A DNA stretch of 64,000 nucleotides from Girardinichthys multiradiatus (taxonomy: Eukaryota; Chordata; Actinopteri; Cyprinodontiformes; Goodeidae), in NCBI RefSeq assembly GCF_021462225.1, contig NC_061806.1, positions 1,364,001 to 1,428,000 of the forward strand, read 5' to 3'. Below are positions 11,452 to 21,349 of this stretch, piece after piece. Below the pieces are notes generated by a model. That model was not told where the DNA came from, did not search any database, and was given only the letters and a program-made list of their open reading frames with translations. The position numbers and the translations under genes were made by a program. Position 1 is the stretch's first letter. Each line of letters opens with the position of its first letter.

Positions 11452-11836
11452 TGTTAGATAAATGTACATACATTATTCAGTTTTCATTCTACATTGCTCA
11501 TTTACTATCTAGATGTGCTGTTTATATTACTGATTGAGAATGGTTGTTATCTCCTTATATGCATAGAGGAATATGATGTTGCAACATGAGCACAGGATGT
11601 GAGAACAGTCTGTTTTCACATAAAGATAAACTCCCTCAGCAGTTGAAATCTCATGTAACTAGGGCGTTCCTTTTCTAATAAAAGCATGAAGAGCGGAGAC
11701 TGTCTTCAGAGTGTGTTTGGAGGATTGTAACTGAGACAGTCTCCGGGACACTCTCCTTGCAAGTTAAAACAAACTAACTTCTCTGTGTCTTTCTTTGTGC
11801 AGATGTTGTAATGAGTGTTGGGGTTTAAACCTAACA
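11452..11836 (+). repeat. ERV1 5' LTR
   Basis: It runs from TGTTAGATAAATG to GTTTAAACCTAACA. An AATAAA polyadenylation signal lies at 11,677-11,682, which sets the R region just downstream. The 385 bp match the 3' LTR with no difference that I could see. Confidence 0.95.
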
Positions 11837-11842
11837 TTTAAA

Positions 11843-11862
11843 TGGTCCTTCGAGAGCCGGAT
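11843..11862 (+). promoter_or_regulatory. ERV1 primer binding site (tRNA-Tyr type)
   Basis: TGGTCCTTCGAGAGCCGGAT starts six bases after the LTR. Without an extra AG it is complementary to the 3' end of vertebrate tRNA-Tyr (ending TCCGGCTCGAAGGA plus CCA). ERV2 has the same site without the insertion. Confidence 0.8.
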
Positions 11863-12094
11863 TCCAAGATACCTGACGATCCCAGCGGGTGAGAGAGATC
11901 CAGGTAAAACTCCGTGGCCACGGTAAAAAGACCTTTTCCGGGACTGGTTCTCCCTGACAAGCTGGAATCCAAGGGTTGACGGAACTCCAAAGACGCAGAG
12001 AAGTGTGAGTAAATCTTATGATTAAAAGAGGGATGAATGACAAAAGAATAAAATAGTAAAACCCTGACAATTCTAGACACTATCAGGTACAAGA

Positions 12095-12298
12095 GAAGAA
12101 TACAGTTAAATTCCGCAGGAGGGTAGGCTCCCTTAGTTGAAATAGACTAATTAAATTCTACGTTAAGGACGGCGGAGTCCTCTGTTAGGAAACTAAGAAG
12201 AATACAGTTAAATTCCGCAGGAGGGTAGACTCCCTTAGTTGAAATAGACTAATTAAATTCTACGTTAAGGACGGCGGAGTCCTCTGTTAAGAAACTAA
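12095..12298 (+). repeat. 102-bp tandem duplication in the ERV1 leader
   Basis: Two copies with a period of exactly 102 bp differ at a few positions (GGTAGGCTCCC in the first, GGTAGACTCCC in the second). Each copy contains two short hairpins: GGAG-GGTAGG-CTCC, and AGGAC-GGCGGA-GTCCT. The location between primer site and gag is where retroviral packaging elements lie. Confidence 0.85.
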
Positions 12299-12546
12299 TA
12301 AAAGGAGCGAGTGAGTGTGAGAGTGGAAAAATAGCCACCACTAGGTGACTGTTTTTCATATAAATTAAACAAGGAACAAATGGTGAGCCGTTGCGGATGC
12401 ATGTAGGCAAGAAAATTCCACCTTAACAGGTTGAAGTGAATTTTACCGCAACAGGTTAGTTGATCACCATCTTGTTTAAAAAGTATTTCCAGTATTTAGA
12501 ACACACCAGGTGTTAAAACCATACTGGAACTAAAAGTCGCCTAAAA

Positions 12547-13961
12547 ATGGGTAAGGGACAAAGTAAAGAAAAACAAAAGTTACTTGATAATTTATCATGC
12601 AAAGATTGGAAAGTAGTAGAAAAGGAAGAAACAACAGCTGTGGAACCATTGTTACTGGGTAAAACATTATAACTTTAATGGAAAGTTATCCACGGCTGCC
12701 TTAAAAGACTTACAAGGTAAAATAGCTAACAAATGTAAACAAAATGAAAAACAAATGAAAAGAAAAAGAAATAATGTTTCACCGAAAGGAAGATGATGAA
12801 TATTCAGGTCCTTATGCAGCCTTACAGCAACAATTAGCCCAACAAGATGAAGAGGCGGCTGGGGAAGATGAAATAACTGAGCCTATGGCTCCCCCTGTCG
12901 CCCCAGTTCCCAAAAATCCACCTAAATATACACTAAAAGATATAGGAAGTAAGCCTAAATTACAGAAAGACGGTGCAGTAGGGAACTGGTCAACAACCCT
13001 ATCTGGGGACTTTAATAGTGTGTTAAGCCCTCCCAGGGAACCTCAAAAGTTACTAAGTTTTGAGGAAGAGGGACTTGAAGTACAGACTTTCCCTCTGATA
13101 GAACTTCCAAATCCACGATCAGGACAGAATGATCCGGCTGTAATAAGGGTATATCGAACATGGACACAAGATGATATTAAAAAGGCAGTAGAGGGCATTC
13201 CCCACCCTAGAGAAGATGTTGAGGAATGTTTGAAACAAATGGAAGACCTTAGACGTTCTTATCACCTGAACGGAGCAGAAGTACAACAGGTGTGGATGTG
13301 CAAGTTAGGCCCTGACTGGTTTCATGTTAAAGGAACTTATACGCCTACTCAAGCAGATGGTACCAACCGAGTTGCTGACAGTGATGATCTGACAGAACAT
13401 GTGAACCCCCTATTGGAAAGAATTAAAGCTAAATATAAAAAGAGAGCAAATTACACTGAAATAGGAAGGTGCCGACAGAAACCAGATGAACCATTTGATG
13501 AATATAGAGCAAGAATGGGAACGGTGTTCAAGGTTCACAGTGGTCTAGAATCAAGTGAAGATGTAAACAGTGCCTTCCAACAACAGTTAAAAAATGCACT
13601 CCATTCAGGTTCGTCACCTGAAATACATGGCTGGGTAAACCGCCATTACATAGGAATGAGTGGAGGCTTATTACGGGATTACATCAACCATGCCCTGCAT
13701 GCAGAAAAAGTTATAAAAAGTAAAAAGACCAAACAAAAAGACACAGTGTTCTACCACGAGGAAGAGACAGCCTGTTTTGATAATGCAGTTTATTATCAAC
13801 AAACACGAGGCAGGGGGCGTGTTAGAGGTCGAGGAAGAGGTAGAGGCAAAGGACATTTTGGAGCACAAATCCAAGAGCATGCTGGTCCTGTGGAAAAGAG
13901 GGACATATGGCTAGAGACTGCCAAAGTAGCTCTGCCCAACAAAACTATAGTGCGTGACTAG
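12547..13961 (+). pseudogene. gag: ERV1 gag (frameshifted)
   Basis: Gag forms the virus core. The likely start is ATG 12,547, giving MGKGQSKEKQ, a myristoylation-type N-terminus. This frame stops after about 41 codons. The sequence continues in another frame to about 12,790, and a 395-codon open frame follows from 12,774. That frame carries an acidic Pro-rich segment, a capsid-like region (VQQVWMCKLGPDWF; EPFDEYRARMGTVFKVHSGLE; QQQLKNAL) and a Gly/Arg box (TRGRGRVRGRGRGRGKG). The CCHC knuckle CWSCGKEGHMARDC (13,880-13,921) lies in yet another frame, that of pro. So at least three frame changes separate parts of one gene. ERV2 keeps the box and knuckle in one frame, which shows that the last shift is a mutation. 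Confidence 0.88.
13955..13961 (+). promoter_or_regulatory. TGA-CTAG at the gag-pro junction
   Basis: In the frame that joins the CCHC knuckle to protease, the only stop between them is TGA followed by CTAG. UGA-CUAG is a known strong stop-readthrough context in animal and viral mRNAs. A possible stem (AGGGG with CCCCT, 14 to 36 bases downstream) follows. ERV2 has the same heptamer at the same place. Confidence 0.6.
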
Positions 13962-14345
13962 CACCAGAGCCGCAGGGGAAACTGAGCACACAACCCCTTG
14001 GTGAAATGACAGAAAGGGTACTTTTGACTGAGGAGGGAGAAAACATATTAAATCTGGAAGACCTGTTCTATGTAGAAAAAATTAGACCAAAAATAACATT
14101 GATAGTACAAGGCACACCTATCACGTTCCTTTGTGATTCTGGAGCATGTAGAACCACCCTCAGAGAGCCACTACCACATGCAAAGCCTAGTGGAAATTAT
14201 GCTGTGCTCAGAGCAGCCCAAGGAGTGACAAAAAGGGTTACTGAGACTGAACCCATATGGCTCAGAGACCCGGAAGGAAAAAACATGCCAACTTTCGGTA
14301 CTGATATTGCCAGAATGTCCAGTAAATCTACTAGGTAGAGATGCG
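13958..14345 (+). pseudogene. pro: ERV1 protease
   Basis: The retroviral aspartyl protease cleaves the viral polyproteins. The active-site loop is visible as FLCDSGACRTTL at about 14,128. The flap and core follow, and the C-terminal motif PVNLLGRDAM lies in another frame at about 14,319, so a one-base shift breaks the domain near 14,300-14,338. There is no ATG of its own at the junction, as expected for a readthrough product. The first Met in frame is at 14,006. Confidence 0.82.
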
Positions 14346-14942
14346 ATGGTCGCCTTACAACTAATCATATTGCCAACTCCTGATGGATTAAAAATAGCTA
14401 GGGAAAGGCCTGAAAATGTATATGTAATGCAGGGAGTGGGAAGCCCAAACTATTACTATACATTGGACATCCCAAATAAAGCACCAACTTCCACGGGGTC
14501 ATTTCTCGTAGATGAAGGAAAAAATTCCATACAAAACCCTCAGGATGTAATGTCACCTGATGACCTACATGTTACAATGTGGTACACAAACAAACCAGAC
14601 ACCAAATACAAAAGCGAATTTGACAAAATCACTCCAGTAAAAATAACAGTGTCATATGTGTACTCAGACGTGACAGCAAATGCCGCAGCTGCAGTAATAC
14701 TGCCAGATACAGTCAAAAGGTTGTTTAGACAATACTCAGAACCTCATATCTCACTGTGTAAAGAGACAACTGAAGAGTGGAAAAACTTGGGCCAATTAGT
14801 AAACAGTGGTGAAAGAGCAAGAGATTGGGTTGCAACAGGTGTAAACACCTGGTACAGTCAATCAACCCTGATGACAAAAAAGGCATTGTTTTGGACAGTG
14901 ACTGTCCAATCCGGAGTGCATCTAGACAAAAAGGAAAAGTGA
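14307..14942 (+). pseudogene. ERV1 pol linker module between protease and RT (2H-phosphoesterase-like motifs)
   Basis: After the end of protease (residues 1-25 of this frame), about 185 codons lie before RT, much more than in typical gammaretroviruses. Residues 86-150 show two short motifs of the form hydrophobic-His-x-Thr/Ser-hydrophobic: LHVTMW (His 88, Thr 90) and PHISLC (His 147, Ser 149). A helix-like stretch, strands (KITVSYVY; AAAAVIL) and a helix (TVKRLFRQY) lie between them. Paired H-x-T/S motifs with PHhSL at the second site are the signature of 2H phosphoesterases. Their spacing here, 59 residues, is shorter than the usual 75-90. The frame ends at an in-frame TGA (14,940) followed by more pol in the same frame. 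The enzyme assignment is inference. Confidence 0.5.
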
Positions 14943-15857
14943 CATATCTTCTTTACTAAGGAACAAGAGGAACTGTTGAAGCTGGTTCCTGAAAAACTAT
15001 GGTCTCAAGGGCCAACAGATGTTGGCCTAGTCAAAACAGCGCTTCCTGTTGTAATAAGACCCAAAACAGAATACAGGGCTAGAGTGAAACAATACCCGCT
15101 AAAACCTGATGCAATGATAGGAATTGAACCAGTTATTACAGATTTGAAAAAGGCAGGAGTGTTGATTGAATGTGCTGAGTCACCCTGTAACACTCCTATA
15201 TTCCCTGTAAAAAAGGCACCTCCATCTGTAGGGTGGAGGATGGTTCAGGATTTACAAGCAGTTAATAACGCAGTCATTCAAAGATCGCCGTGTGTAGCAG
15301 ATCCACACACACTGTTGAATTCTCTGAACCCAAAAGCTAAGTTTTTCACTGTAGTGGACATAAGCAATGCATTTTTCTCTGTGCCACTGCATAAAGACAG
15401 TCAGTACTGGTTTGCTTTCACATTTAAAGGAAAAAGGTACACCTACACAAGGTTACCTCAGGGATATTGTGAGAGTCCAACAATCTACTCTCAAGTTTTG
15501 ACCTCCAGTCTGTCCACCTTCGAGCCTCCACAAAACAGTCAACTATTAACATATGTAGATGACATACTGGTGGCATCAGAAACAGAAGAAGCATGTAAAC
15601 AGGACACTTTAGCTCTCCTAACACATCTAGCAGGAGAAGGCCATAAAGTAAGCAAAAGCAAGTTGCAATTTTGCAAAGAAACAGTAAAGTATTTGGGTCA
15701 TCAATTAAGTTCAGGAGGAAGAACAATAATGGAAGAGAGAAAAACAACAATATTACAAAATGAAACATTAAAAGACATGCAACAACAATCGCCAAAGCAG
15801 GAACAACAACAATGGCAAAGAAAAGGGGCACAATTAAAAGATGGTATTTTCACCTGA
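14943..15857 (+). pseudogene. pol: ERV1 reverse transcriptase (polymerase part)
   Basis: It keeps the fingers and palm of RT, which copies viral RNA to DNA. Visible: LPVVIRPKTEYRARVKQYPL, WRMVQDLQAVN, VVDISNAFFSVPL, RLPQGYCESPTIYSQ, the catalytic LTYVDDILVA and KYLGHQLSSGG. After that point the thumb, connection and RNase H are absent. The frame runs straight into a piece with WQRKGAQLKDG, which belongs to the start of integrase, so a large internal deletion lies near 15,725. The upstream in-frame TGA at 14,940 separates it from the linker. Confidence 0.88.
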
Positions 15858-16183
15858 CCAGAAAATAAACCAATCCTACCAAAAAACCTATACAAATGGG
15901 CAGCAATATTGAGTCATGGTAAGTCACATGTCTCAACAGGAGGGATGACAGGATTGGTAAACCAAGTATACACAACCTATGGATTCAACTCCTATTCAAA
16001 AAATTTGTAGAAGCTGCTTAGTATGTGCAAAACACAAAGCATAAAGAAGAAGTATTGGCATTCACCTAAGTGGGAAGGGCCCTATCAGGTGTTGTTGACT
16101 ACTGGAACTGCGATTAAGATTGCAGAAAGGAACTCATGGATCCATCTAACACATTGTAAAAGAATAATAGAACATGACTAAAA
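15805..16183 (+). pseudogene. ERV1 integrase remnants
   Basis: Two separated ends of integrase are present. At 15,810-16,030 lies the N-terminal zinc-binding part (RKGAQLKDGIF; ILSHGKSHVSTGGMTGLVNQ; CAKH-like end), interrupted by a stop at 15,857. At about 16,060-16,180 lies the C-terminal GPY domain ([29 protein letters not shown]). The catalytic DDE core between them is deleted. The domain ends at TAA 16,180-16,182. Confidence 0.8.
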
Positions 16184-16260
16184 TAAATTTCTCAATAGCA
16201 GTGTTTACCCTAACTATCATTGTTTGTGTTGTAGTAATAGCATTGTGGTATCTGTTGTAG
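16174..16260 (+). CDS. Small hydrophobic reading frame between pol and env
   Basis: ATG overlaps the stop of the integrase frame (CATGACTAA). It encodes 28 residues: MTKINFS, then a fully hydrophobic run [18 protein letters not shown], then a stop. It could be a single-pass membrane peptide, a remnant of an envelope signal sequence, or chance. Its position, where retroviral env starts often overlap pol, favours the signal-sequence reading. Confidence 0.35.
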   Translation: MTKINFSIAVFTLTIIVCVVVIALWYLL

Positions 16261-16299
16261 CATTGTAGCTCTTCATCTGACCTTCAGAGGTAGTCCGGC

Positions 16300-17464
16300 T
16301 ACAAAGGGGGCTGCAATTATAGTTTGCAGTTGTCTCAAACCGGTGAAGATTGTCCACAGCTCTGCTACAGGTTTTTAGGAAGGGCTCCAATCTACAGAAA
16401 GATGTTCACCCCTACACACAAAAAGATATTGATAATAGGGAGCATCATCTCAATCATAGTTGTAAGTGCCCTGTTAATATGGGAAAGAAATCACAAAATG
16501 CAAAAAAGAAGAACAGGGTACTATAATCCTAATCGATCCAAAATCCAACATGAAATATTAAAAAACCCCTGTAAAACTACAGATGGGGATAGCAGTAGAA
16601 CAAAAGAACTGTATTTCTGCTATCAAACTAACAGAACACAGACTGTGTTCACTTTTGATCGAAACTTGCAAATAGGGGGCTATGGGGCAAACAGCTGGGA
16701 TGGGTATGACTGGTATCTAGATTGTAGTGGTATGAAACAATCAAGATGACCCTACTTACATAGACAGCATAGGAATACCAAGAGGGGTCCCTGATGAATA
16801 TAAATTAGCAGATCAAGTAGCAGCAGGCTTTGAATCCACCCTATGTTGGTGGTGTACAATCAATAAAAATGTAGACAGAATCAACTACATCCATTATAAT
16901 GTGCAGAGATTAGGAAACAAAACTGAAGAAGGTTTCTCCGCTATCCATGAACAACTGTCAGCTACCTCACTTATGGCTTTCCAAAATAGAATTGCCGTTG
17001 ACATGCTCTTAGCTGAGAAAGGAGGTGTTTGTTCCATATTTGGTGGTCAGTGTTGCACTTTTATACCAAATAACACCGCAGCTGATGGAAGCCTGACTAA
17101 AGCGTTGGAAGGCCTTAGATCACTCAACGACAAAATGAAAGACCATTCTGGAGTTGACACCTCAATGTGGGATGGTTTTGGGGAAATGTTTGGAAAATAT
17201 AAACAACTAGTGTTTTCAATATTAATGTCTATTGCTGTGTTTGCAGCTATTCTCACCTTATGTGGATGTTGTTGTATTCCTTGTATAAGAGCCTTGTGTT
17301 CTCGAATAATCACCTCTGCTATACAACCAGTTAAAACAGAGCTCTCAGAGATGTATGCCCTTATAAGACCAGACGAGGACTCAGATGAAGACCCTGATGA
17401 GACAAGCAACGAAGAGACATCTCTGCATTTTCCAGACTTGTATCCAGACCCTGATGGTTATTAG
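16300..17464 (+). pseudogene. env: ERV1 envelope remnant (SU fragment and TM subunit)
   Basis: Envelope mediates entry. The 5' open part (Met 16,402 onward) has a membrane-spanning signal-anchor (ILIIGSIISIIVVSALLIW) and a short N-glycosylated ectodomain piece ending near 16,748. Most of the surface subunit is missing. The transmembrane subunit is largely open from 16,901 to 17,464. It has a heptad region, an immunosuppressive-domain-like stretch QNRIAVDMLLAEKGG, the CX6CC motif CSIFGGQCC, a membrane anchor (VFSILMSIAVFAAILTLCG) with a Cys-rich edge, and an acidic tail ending PDPDGY. The CX6CC motif marks a gamma-type envelope. It resembles envelopes common in percomorph fish ERVs. Confidence 0.85.
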
Positions 17465-17589
17465 GGAGGTCCTCTGAGTGTAACTTTTTATGCATTGCAA
17501 TGATTTCATGACTGAAAATCTGAAAAGAAGTAGTCACTGAATGATGTTTAAAATTGATATAATGCTAAACTGAATAAACAGGTGGGAAA

Positions 17590-17974
17590 TGTTAGATAAA
17601 TGTACATACATTATTCAGTTTTCATTCTACATTGCTCATTTACTATCTAGATGTGCTGTTTATATTACTGATTGAGAATGGTTGTTATCTCCTTATATGC
17701 ATAGAGGAATATGATGTTGCAACATGAGCACAGGATGTGAGAACAGTCTGTTTTCACATAAAGATAAACTCCCTCAGCAGTTGAAATCTCATGTAACTAG
17801 GGCGTTCCTTTTCTAATAAAAGCATGAAGAGCGGAGACTGTCTTCAGAGTGTGTTTGGAGGATTGTAACTGAGACAGTCTCCGGGACACTCTCCTTGCAA
17901 GTTAAAACAAACTAACTTCTCTGTGTCTTTCTTTGTGCAGATGTTGTAATGAGTGTTGGGGTTTAAACCTAACA
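17590..17974 (+). repeat. ERV1 3' LTR
   Basis: It has the same 385 bp as the 5' LTR, from TGTTAGATAAATG to CCTAACA, preceded by a purine-rich AGGTGGGAAA. It is followed by the duplicated CATTT. Confidence 0.95.
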
Positions 17975-17979
17975 CATTT

Positions 17980-19865
17980 CAAAACATTGTAATTCAGCAG
18001 GCTATAATATATGTATGCATAAAGTTTAGGACAATAACTTTGGGGCACTAGATTTGCATTACTTTGCTAGAAAACAGAACATTTTTACTTAGCAATGACG
18101 CTGACTGATGCAGTCACACAGTCACTGCCTCCATTTCTGTTTTATAAATGTTACTTCTTATAAAGTCGTCAGCTACTCTCTCCACTCAGTCTATCTACAT
18201 CCTTTCTCTGTTTCTCCTCTATGTCAATTGTTGTTTAACTTCTGTGGCTGCATAAGTTGAAGCTATAGCAAACGTGTAATTTATGCACATTTGGCAGCAT
18301 CTGCCTGTGGATTTTAGTTTTAGTTTTTTTCCACACACCACCCTTTCTCTTTATGGCTTTCCATTGTGTGTCCTTAGTCTTCAGGCATATTTAGCTTTCA
18401 CTTGGCAGTTGACATTAGACACAAACGTCCTCTTGGCATTCATGCCTAGTTCAAGCACTTTAGTTCTTATTTTAAACAGTAGACAGCGAGATAAAATCTG
18501 TCTGTATTCAACTAGTGGCAGAATAGAAGTCTAAAGAGGAAGTGCCGTCCTAATACAAAAGGTTTGGTCCCATTAGTGTAACTTTTTAGCCGTTTTACAA
18601 GTCCATCAAACATTTAGCATAAATTATTCCATCAGTGTTTATACTGAATTTTGCATATACTTTTTACTATATGTAAAAACTAGGCAGCTTTTTTAGATGC
18701 TACCGAGCTCGTCTTTACAATTGCTGAGGACCCCTTGCCTTGCAAGAATAGGCATGTGTGCAGCCGGCCGAAGCAACCGGCCTCGCCACCCAAAAATAAC
18801 CCATGCAAAGTTGTTCTGCCTTGAGTCGCCATACGCATGGACAGATATGGTGAGAACAAATCAGGTGATTGGTCAAGCCCAATGTCAGAAAATGTTTAAA
18901 TAAAATGTTTATGGGCCGATTAACATGGTAAAAAAGTGCACTGGCCCACCAGGTAAACATCTGGTATGACCAGTCCAGTCCTGGAGTCAACATAGGAAAG
19001 TTAGCACATACAGGAGTAACAGACCAAAACTTAACTGTACAAACTGGGTTTGCGTGGATTCCCTTTCCTGCCACTATTATACTACTAGGTTTGAGGATAC
19101 CAGGTCACTTTTCAAAAAAGGATGTGCTATAAAGACATTTGATTACCTAATGATATCCCAGAAAGTAAAGTCATGTTTCTACTATGGGTTCCTGAAAGTT
19201 TGTTTTACAGAACCTAACTTCCCGCAGCCTTTAAATTACCTAGGCTGTTTATTGTGTGTGTTTCCACTGTGAGTTCTATAAATTGGTCATTTAAGTAAAT
19301 TATCCCCTGATGCTAAGCGGCTCCCTCTTCAGTCGAAGTGTCGCTGTGAGCTGGGGAAACAGATATCTGCCCACTGGAACAGTAGTCCAAAATGTGATTA
19401 AAAACAGAAAAATCAGACTAATACAGCCTTTCACTGAGATTGTTTCTTAATGTTTATAGTTTAGAAGCCATTGACTCTTACTTCAAACTGTGTGAAAATG
19501 TGTACGTAGAACGAATTTGAAATGAACTATGCCAATCCTAAGTTTCTGAAAGAAAGGATAAAAGGAGAGCTCTGAGAGATAATAATATCCTACCTAAAGT
19601 AAAGTAAAGTTATTTATGACAATTTCATAGCAGTTAAGCCCTGAAACTAAATTAAAATTCCTTCTTACTCAAAAGTTTGTAATAATATTTAAAGCCTGCG
19701 AGATGTTTCTCAAAACAGTTAATGTGATCACTTTATCTCATAACATAACCATATTAAAATATGTTTACTGTCTTTAAATTTTTTGATAAGAACACTACTC
19801 TTTATGTCTCTGTGAAGAGCCTAGAAGTGGAAGTCCGCGCTACCTTTAATTACATATTTCCCCTT
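17980..19865. other. Unassigned stretch
   Basis: No gene or transposon was recognised. A locally GC-richer patch at about 18,700-18,860 has no open frame that resembles a known protein. Confidence 0.35.
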
Positions 19866-19867
19866 AT

Positions 19868-20410
19868 GTTGTAGCTTTACTGGATGAGTTCAAATACATG
19901 GGGTTAACCATCGAGGGGAATGTGTAAATCAGAGGTGAAGACGAGAGTGGAGGCAGGGTGGGGTAGATGGAGACGAGTGTCAGGAGTGATGTGTGACAAA
20001 GGGAAAGTCTACAATACAGTGAGATCTGCTATGACGTGGTTTGTGCCACAGTCTAAAAGACAAGAGGATGAGTTGAAGGTGGCAGAGTTGAAGAGGTTGA
20101 GATTTTAATTGACAGTGACTAAGATGGACTGGATTAGAAATGAGCAAATCAGAGGAACAGCTAAGGTTGGGTGCTTTGGAGACATATATTAGAGAGGCAA
20201 GGTTGATATGGTTTTACATGTACTGAAAAAAGATTGTGGATACAGTGGAAAGAGGATCTTAAGGATGGAGCTGCTGAGCAGAAGAAAAAAAGCAGGACCA
20301 CAGAAAAGATTTCGACATAGTAAAGGGGGCCAAGGAGATTGGTGGTGTGGCAGTTGAAGAGCAACGGATAGGGTAAGATGGAGGCAGGTATTTGACCACT
20401 CGTCTTGGCA
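19868..20410 (+). mobile_element. RTE/BovB-like LINE fragment
   Basis: Several frames together give the C-terminal end of an RTE-type ORF: a KYMGLTIEGN-like FKYMGLTIE, then VKTRVEAGWGRWRRVSGVMCD, KGKVYNTV, VAELKRLRF, then TMD-RNEQIRGTAK and REARLIWFYMY-like degenerate sequence. These are the DNA motifs for EEFKYLG and RWRRVSGV seen in RTE elements. Shifts and stops make it non-functional. Confidence 0.75.
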
Positions 20411-20479
20411 GAATATATAATAAGTATACATTTAAACTGGTTTATTTCCTGTCATAGACATGGATCCTTTTAAGCATAT

Positions 20480-20625
20480 TCAATATATTTGAATAGGGTT
20501 GAGGTCATTAAGGCCATCCCAGAACCCTGTTGTTAGCCTGCATTATCCATTCCAAAACCAGTTTGGATACGTGTTTATAATTATTATCCTTTATCCACAC
20601 CTGGTGTTGTGCAATGCACCACTAC
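20480..20625 (-). pseudogene. Short Tc1-like relic, antisense
   Basis: GGGTTGAGGTCATTAAGGCC, CCATTCCAAAACC and ACGTGTTTATAATTATTATCC correspond, on the minus strand, to the region around the second catalytic Asp of a Tc1 transposase. It is too short and decayed for more. Confidence 0.5.
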
Positions 20626-21347
20626 CACTGGTAGGGGAAAATGCTACCAGCATCGGCACTCATTTCTTGCAACTAGTAAATTTGTTATGATGTAAACAGT
20701 GACGATGGAGTACCATCAGTTTCCAGTTTGGGATTTTATTGGTTTTGGTGGTTTCAGTACTTGTTAAATCAATTTGTTCTGAGCAGTGGACCGACACACT
20801 GGTTACAGATTTTGTAAAAACAAAATCAGTTGTGGCATCTATATGCAAAGCATTGGCACTGACAAGCCCAAGGTGTGTGAGAAGATAATTTTTCTAGTGG
20901 GGGTTCTGGGCTTTTAGCACAACTTTTCTACATAATACTAGCAGAAAGTATTTGTGCAAAAGTTAACTTAAGGTAATCCAATTTCAACTTTCAAAGACAG
21001 CCCACCAAACAGAGACTGGCAGTTTATTCATTAGAGGAAAAGCCTTTTATTACTGCGTTTATTAATTGCCAATATTAAAAGCTTGCTGAGGTTGGAAGTA
21101 AGTGGACTGTACCACAACACCACCACGTTGTCTACAACCCACACAATAACAGTCCTATGATCCTTTGTCACACTACTGCCAGTTTGCCTTGTGTTTTAAA
21201 TGTGTCTGGCTTTAAGTGAACACCATTCCAATAGAGCCTTTCCATGCATGTGTGTTTCTAAAGAAAATGCATTTTAAATTCAGGTACATCAAGCTGCAAA
21301 GGACGTTTTAGACATGTCGAAATATTCTGTGGTATAAGCATCACACA
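20625..21347. other. Unassigned stretch
   Basis: No supported gene, RNA or repeat family. Confidence 0.35.
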
Positions 21348-21349
21348 TA

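Larger units (their letters stand above)
11447..17979 (+). mobile_element. ERV1: defective endogenous retrovirus with two LTRs
   Basis: A 6.5-kb provirus is bounded by a 5-bp direct repeat CATTT (11,447-11,451 and 17,975-17,979). The two LTRs are 385 bp each, begin TGTTAG, end CTAACA and look identical by eye. Order inside: tRNA-Tyr primer site, leader with a 102-bp tandem duplication, gag, pro, pol, env. All genes are broken by frameshifts, stops and large deletions. RNase H, the integrase core and most of the envelope surface subunit are missing. The coding order, CCHC knuckle, stop-separated gag/pro and CX6CC-type transmembrane subunit place it near gammaretrovirus-like fish ERVs. Confidence 0.95.

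Noticed and set aside
12095..12298. CRISPR-like direct repeats
   Set aside because: Only two adjacent 102-bp copies with no spacers, inside a retroviral leader.
13959..13961. TAG at the end of the long gag frame as the true gag stop
   Set aside because: The knuckle and protease are in another frame, where the stop is TGA at 13,955; ERV2 supports that reading.
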